Source: Sycon ciliatum (Eukaryota > Porifera > Calcarea > Leucosolenida > Sycettidae). From it: a DNA stretch of 64,000 nt. The notes below the pieces were generated by a model. That model was not told the origin of the DNA, did no database searches, and saw only the letters and a program-made list of their open reading frames with translations. Shown here piece after piece: positions 60,143-64,000 of the stretch. Made by a program: the position numbers and the translations under genes. Positions within the stretch are counted from its first letter, which is position 1. Each line of letters starts with the position of its first letter. The stretch spans positions 2,444,755 through 2,508,754 of the forward strand of contig NC_088643.1 in assembly GCF_964019385.1 (NCBI RefSeq), read 5' to 3'.

Positions 60143-61111
60143 ATATCCCGACCAAAAAAACACATACCGTCCTCGGTATGACCAAATAAAACACAATACG
60201 CAGAGAGACGCAACCGCAAACAGCAAAAGTAGCCACAGGACCAACGCATGTAGCTCCCAGAATAAAACAGGGCAACCAAAGCCAGAAGAAAGAAAGAGAG
60301 GTGAATGTTAAAGAGAAGAGAAGAAACACTTCATTGCTGTCTAGCCACGCACACACACAAAAAACACAGGCTAAACCTAAGCCTAAAAACCGATGAGCCC
60401 TGCCCATCCACACAACGCCAGCCAAACCCATGACTGTCACCGAAAAAAACAAAAATAAATAAAATATATACATGACAACGACAAACAAGCAGCGAGTCTA
60501 GCTCCCAGCAATGAACCGGGGCTCACCCTGATCAGACTTTCGTTGCCTTCGATGTGGACTGCCACAAGGAGAACCAACCGTGGTTCACCATGATCAGACG
60601 CCAGTTCCCAAGACAAGTAGCAATTCAAACAAACTCCCGCATGCACGCACGCATGCACACACACAAACACTCACCGGAAAACAAAGAAAAGAAGAGAGAT
60701 ATGGAGAGAAGAAAGGCGGCGCATTCCCAGCCAGCACACGACTTCGGAGCAGCAGGAAGCCGGCGGCGAAGCTGATACTCTACTCGTATCAGGACAACGA
60801 AACGGCGGACACACAGCGACACTTGAACACAGCTCAGCGGAGGGCGTCAGCTTGATCGAATTGAGTAGACGACGACGACGACGACGACGGGACACCGGAC
60901 GACGACACAGTTGACTCAAGTGGATGACGACATTGCGCGACGACACCGCACGACGACACATCACGACGACACAGCTCCACGACGAACGTTCGAACACGGA
61001 CAGGGTTGACGAATAAACAAGGACAGTCCAGCAGTGACGGGAGCAACACACATCTCAGGGTCGTGAGCTGCGGAGGTAGAACTCCGCGTCGAGAGATAGT
61101 TGGGCGCCAAA
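60143..61111 (-). other. Internal, apparently non-coding region of the TRIM-like element
   Basis: Contains a (GAC)n run at about 60867-60898 and several GACGACAC repeats. The minus-strand frame 60671-61051 matches no domain and is mostly the translated repeat. Confidence 0.6.
61095..61109 (-). promoter_or_regulatory. Primer-binding site of the TRIM-like element
   Basis: Minus strand TGGCGCCCAACTATC, two bases inside the right LTR. Confidence 0.75.
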
Positions 61112-61356
61112 TGTTGTAGTCGTGATTCTAACATTACTTCTCCATCCTGCATCAGCTCAACCGCCACCACTGGACTGCCTTTTTACACTCTTTTTATTGA
61201 CGAATAAACAAGAACACGGAAACGACTACATCTTGACAAGACGACAGACCAAAGACTAGCTCACACAGTTTCGCGCATGCGCACAACACCACCAACCAAT
61301 GACGCGTATCCACAGTGACCAAGACAAAACAAACACGTGACACCAAATCTACCACA
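61112..61356 (-). repeat. Right LTR of the TRIM-like element
   Basis: Copy of 59898-60142, followed by ACAGT. Confidence 0.8.
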
Positions 61357-61412
61357 ACAGTATAGAAACGTAACCCACACGAAACAGGTACCACTCGAGC
61401 ATGGAGAAGTTG

Positions 61413-61553
61413 AGTCCTGAACAGTACTTACAGCTCTTTGAGGTTTGTTAGACCAGTGAAATTGACATTCTTTAATGTTGTGATCTGATTTTTCTTTAAA
61501 TATCTATGAAATTAATATGAAGCACACAGACAATACTGTTGTTAGACAGACAG
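61413..61553 (+). repeat. Full copy of the dispersed repeat family
   Basis: GTCCTGAACAGTACTTACAG to GAAGCACACAGACAATACTG, nearly identical to 52920-53050, then (GACA)n. Confidence 0.8.
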
Positions 61554-61849
61554 ACAGACAAATAGTTGTTTCGCCCTAAGTTGCGGAATTGAAGTCCCGT
61601 GTTGTTCTCTTGTATACAAGTACTCTCGAGTCGTTCAAGCCTTGCACTTGTTTGTACATGATTGTGGCCCACGTAACGTTGTGTATGTCACTGTTCGAGT
61701 ACTTGTGTGTGCGGTGTTTTGAACCAGTGTACATAGTCATTGTCACGCTCCGGCCTCTGGCAGTTTGAGTGGTCATGTGCACTATGTTTTCACACCTTCT
61801 GTTGTTCATTCTGTCGCGCATGCTCGTCGTGTTGCTTAGTCGTCAGCAT
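61554..61849. other. Spacer, nothing recognised
   Basis: No gene seen. Confidence 0.35.
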
Positions 61850-62801
61850 GGGTAGCTTTTGGCTGATTTCATGGAGGCCCATCAACTCTTTGCTGGGAAC
61901 ACAGCGTTCCAACACAGCGCCAGACACAGAACAACGTGGCAGGGTCAGAGGAGAGATACTGCGACGGGATCAATCGTCCCTATCTATAATACTATCGACT
62001 ACATATGCTGCCGCCAAGACCAGAAACAACTCCTAACGGATGCCCGTTCATTTGCAGGAACTCTGCTGAACAGTGCTCATCGCCTGGTTGTGGCCAGACT
62101 GGACGTATCTCGTTTCTATGGAGTGCATGACAAGAACCAGAATAGGCCTGAAACTACTGGTCACGAACCATGCCCAACGACAAGCTTACCAGGACAAGGC
62201 AAATGCCCGACTTCTAGATTCCGCGCCTGTGGCGGAGAGTGAATCGGCACAGGCTGCATGGGATGGTCTGGCCAATGGTATCAAAACTGCCATGGAGCGG
62301 TGTGTCGGCGCTGCGCAACGTGCGCCACGGAAACATCAGTTCTCCCCTGAGATTTCATGTCTATTACATGAGCAAAGAGGACTCCGGCTGTCCATCGCCC
62401 AATGCAAAGATGAGGAGAATAAGAGAACTCTCAAGACGAAAAGGGATCGCATATTTCACAATATCAGGAAGCTCAGGTTTGATGAAGCGAAAGCAGTTGT
62501 GACGAAACAAGCTGAGGAAGTAGAACGACTACGCGACGGGGCCAAGATGTTTCGCGCCGTCCAACTGATGAAACGCAAGCCGTACTGCCAACCAGTCATC
62601 CATGACGAAATGAAGCGCATGGTTGTGAACCCTATAGAACAACAATCATTTATCATACAGCACTATCAAGCGCAGTTCCACGATGATGCCGTCACACACT
62701 CTTTTCAAACTTTGGAGCAGGGTGCAGGTTTTCGCGCTCTGAGGCTCCCACAGTTTCTCGCCAGGAAACCGGCATCAGGCCGGCCTGGTTTCAAACATTA
62801 G
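61850..62801 (+). pseudogene. LINE AP-endonuclease C-terminus and linker, broken
   Basis: First frame (from 61859): FMEAHQLFAGNTAFQHSA, RTTWQGQRRDTA and IDYICCRQDQKQLLTDARSF. These match the last third of an AP-type LINE endonuclease (TxW, IDYI), ending in NSAHRLVVARL where the catalytic motif should read SDH: the Asp codon is GCT. After a frame change near 62100 comes the endonuclease-RT linker (FSPEISCLLHEQRGLRLSIA, KRDRIFHNIRKLRFDEAKAV, FRAVQLMKRK). The copy jumps to a hairpin-bearing 3' end (AAACCGGCATCAGGCCGGCC) and a (TAG)n tail at about 62806-62820, so the RT is deleted. Confidence 0.7.
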
Positions 62802-62860
62802 GTATAGTAGTAGTAGTAGGAAACTAGGTAGACATCGGATAGCTTTGGCCTACCTCCGCC

Positions 62861-63793
62861 ATGCCTCCAGCAAAAGCTGCCGTTCGCGGGCTGACGGATT
62901 CAGAGGTAAAATTGTTGTGCTCCCTCCCCGGGATCGAGTCTTCGATTTTAGACGTAGTAAAGACGCTGGCAACATTTGTGACGGAGTCCGCAGACCGCAA
63001 GACACGACTAAAGAATAGGATCGATGATTTATCGAGGCAAATTGCAGGCCTGAACGAGGAGGTTGTCGCCCTCAGGGAGTCCGCCATTGTCGCAGCAAGT
63101 GCTTCTCCCCTGACTCCTCCAGCAGTTGCCCACAACCAGCACAGCCAGCGTACGATGGAGAGTACAGCGGGAAGGACCAGCAAGCGTACCCGTACTCGCG
63201 CAGGCCAGGCTGCCACGTGTACCACTGATGCAGACGAACACCGTAGCACTTCCCATAGCGTGGGTGACCCTGCCAGTGACCATGAAACGCCAACGGAGGA
63301 TGAGGACAAGTCCCAGGCAATTGAGCGGCCCACTGTCAAGCCCAAGCCACTGAAGCTAGAGCCAATCACGGATGACACGTGGAAACTGGTATCAAACGAA
63401 CCTCACAGAGTGAAGAAAGCCGTAATCTATGTGGGCAATTTGAACTCACATAGCAGTGAAGAAAGTGTCAAGGAATTCACTGAGCAACGCTCTGCAGCAG
63501 TAAACAAACCGGTGAAGGTTCACCAGTGCAGCATACACACCACAGAAGATGGGAAAGTGTCTGCCCGCTTGATGATCGATGCGACTGACCTTGAAATCGC
63601 CACTGCTCCAAACTTTTGGCCTCGCCCACTGTACGCGCGGGTTTGGCGCCACCGTGAGCGTCCGAAGGGGGACACCTTGTCCGGCTCACACAGTGACACT
63701 CTCAGTGATGCTCCAAAGGGGGACACCTTGTCCGGATCACACAGTGACGTTCTCTTCGAGTCCTCCGACACTCAAGCTCAAAGCTCCAATTAG
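62861..63793 (+). CDS. LINE ORF1 protein with coiled coil and RRM-like domain (310 aa)
   Basis: It begins MPPAKAAVRGLTDSEVK. Residues about 45-80 (RLKNRIDDLSRQIAGLNEEV) look like a coiled coil for oligomerisation. A Ser/Thr/Arg-rich acidic linker follows (90-175), then an RRM-like fold from about 185 (KKAVIYVGNLNSHSSEESVK ... SARLMIDATDL ... APNFWPRPLYARVWRHR). The C-terminus has two copies of PKGDTLSGSHSD from a 48-bp tandem duplication (63661-63755). LINE ORF1 proteins of this plan bind element RNA. No stop. The +1-shifted ORF2 overlaps its end. Confidence 0.8.
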   Translation: MPPAKAAVRGLTDSEVKLLCSLPGIESSILDVVKTLATFVTESADRKTRLKNRIDDLSRQIAGLNEEVVALRESAIVAASASPLTPPAVAHNQHSQRTMESTAGRTSKRTRTRAGQAATCTTDADEHRSTSHSVGDPASDHETPTEDEDKSQAIERPTVKPKPLKLEPITDDTWKLVSNEPHRVKKAVIYVGNLNSHSSEESVKEFTEQRSAAVNKPVKVHQCSIHTTEDGKVSARLMIDATDLEIATAPNFWPRPLYARVWRHRERPKGDTLSGSHSDTLSDAPKGDTLSGSHSDVLFESSDTQAQSSN

Positions 63794-63795
63794 AT

Positions 63796-64000
63796 CCTTT
63801 CGGATCCTGCTGACGAACACATTTGGACTACTGAGTAAACTTGGTGACTTTCACCATGCTGTACACGTTCACCAACCTGACATTGCCATTGTCACAGAGA
63901 GCAAGCTAACCCCTGAGAAGGCTACTGATTCCGAACTGTCCTTGCCTGGGTACTACTCCCCACTGCGGAAGGATCGAACAGCTCATGGAGGAGGAGTTGC
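63796..64000 (+). CDS. LINE ORF2, start of AP endonuclease, partial
   Basis: In the +1 frame relative to ORF1, open through the ORF1 stop (TAG 63791-63793): RILLTNTFGLLSKLGDFHHA, VHQPDIAIVTESKL with the catalytic Glu, LPGYYSPLRKDRTAHGGGVA. This is the N-terminal part of an AP-type endonuclease that nicks target DNA. No ATG in the overlap is obvious, so ORF2 may begin by reinitiation or frameshift. Cut by the window end. Confidence 0.8.

Larger units (their letters stand above)
59898..61356 (-). mobile_element. TRIM/LARD-like LTR element without coding capacity
   Basis: Two direct repeats of about 247 bp (GTTGTAGTCGTGATTCTAAC ... CACCAAATCTACCACA), 5-6 substitutions apart, flank about 970 bp. 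On the minus strand TGGCGCCCAACTATC sits next to the right LTR as primer-binding site, resembling the Lys-tRNA-type TGGCGCCCAAC. ACAGT lies outside both ends (59893-59897 and 61357-61361), and the related segment at 52770 shows it once. No Gag or Pol is encoded. The boundary could shift by 1-3 bp (TG...CA ends are possible). Confidence 0.8.
62823..64000 (+). mobile_element. 5' end of a LINE continuing past the window
   Basis: Starts after the (TAG)n tail of the preceding LINE, has an intact ORF1 and the opening of ORF2. Likely a recent or full-length copy; the rest is outside. Confidence 0.75.

Noticed and set aside
60671..61051. Arg/Ser-rich minus-strand frame inside the TRIM-like element as a Gag
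   Set aside because: No capsid or zinc knuckle; largely the translated (GAC)n repeat.

Overview
The window looks like repeat-dense nuclear DNA of a metazoan, most likely an aquatic invertebrate. It holds retroelements of several orders that coexist in such genomes (BEL/Pao, Gypsy, Ngaro/DIRS-like tyrosine-recombinase elements, Jockey/CR1-type LINEs, a LINE with a restriction-like endonuclease, a Penelope-type GIY-YIG fragment) together with DNA transposons and MITEs. There are long di-, tri- and tetranucleotide tracts, no operons, and no protein gene that I can assign to the host. I cannot name the species, and I found no CRISPR array, rRNA or functional tRNA.

Layout. 1-7.3 kb: a mariner-like MITE, a 130-bp hairpin, two broken minus-strand LINEs abutting each other, a Penelope-type GIY-YIG fragment and a LINE C-terminal relic. 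7.87-15.71 kb: a structurally complete BEL/Pao element with an uninterrupted Gag-Pol frame, 353-bp LTRs that differ at one base, and a 5-bp TSD (target site duplication). 16.0-25.6 kb: a TIR (terminal inverted repeat) element, then a 3.1-kb ISL2EU-like DNA transposon derivative with a THAP-type transposase gene and a SWIM/YqaJ-type accessory gene converging from shared long TIRs, then a LINE with a C-terminal endonuclease-like domain. 26-37 kb: LINE 3' ends, a 187-nt (CAA)n tract, fold-back MITEs, an apparently open LINE reverse transcriptase (RT), more LINE relics, a tRNA-Met-like pseudogene and a large diverged inverted pair.

37.3-46.4 kb is the clearest nest. An older Gypsy-type LTR element (TSD CGTG, LTRs about 2% diverged) took two TA-flanked MITEs into its left LTR. 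It also carries, in the opposite orientation, a young Gypsy element with identical 192-bp LTRs and TSD CATG. That inner element has a reduced Gag, a canonical -1 slippery heptamer before the gag stop, an RT whose YxDD motif reads FFNS, and no integrase, so it probably moved in trans. 46.8-52.8 kb is a degraded Ngaro-like element (RT, RNase H, tyrosine recombinase) whose repeats show the A1-ORFs-B1-A2-B2 order of split direct repeats; an open LINE is inserted in it. 53.3-53.6 kb is a perfect 135-bp-arm palindrome.

53.7-64 kb: a LINE pseudogene, CT-rich microsatellites, a Tigger/pogo-like MITE, a collapsed Gypsy relic, a second Ngaro-type terminal region disrupted by a non-coding TRIM/LARD-like LTR element, a broken LINE endonuclease, and the intact 5' end of another LINE (ORF1 plus the start of ORF2) that runs off the window. 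The genes here are parts of mobile elements rather than a host pathway. The interest lies in their nesting order, in elements that must depend on enzymes supplied in trans, and in the long palindromes.
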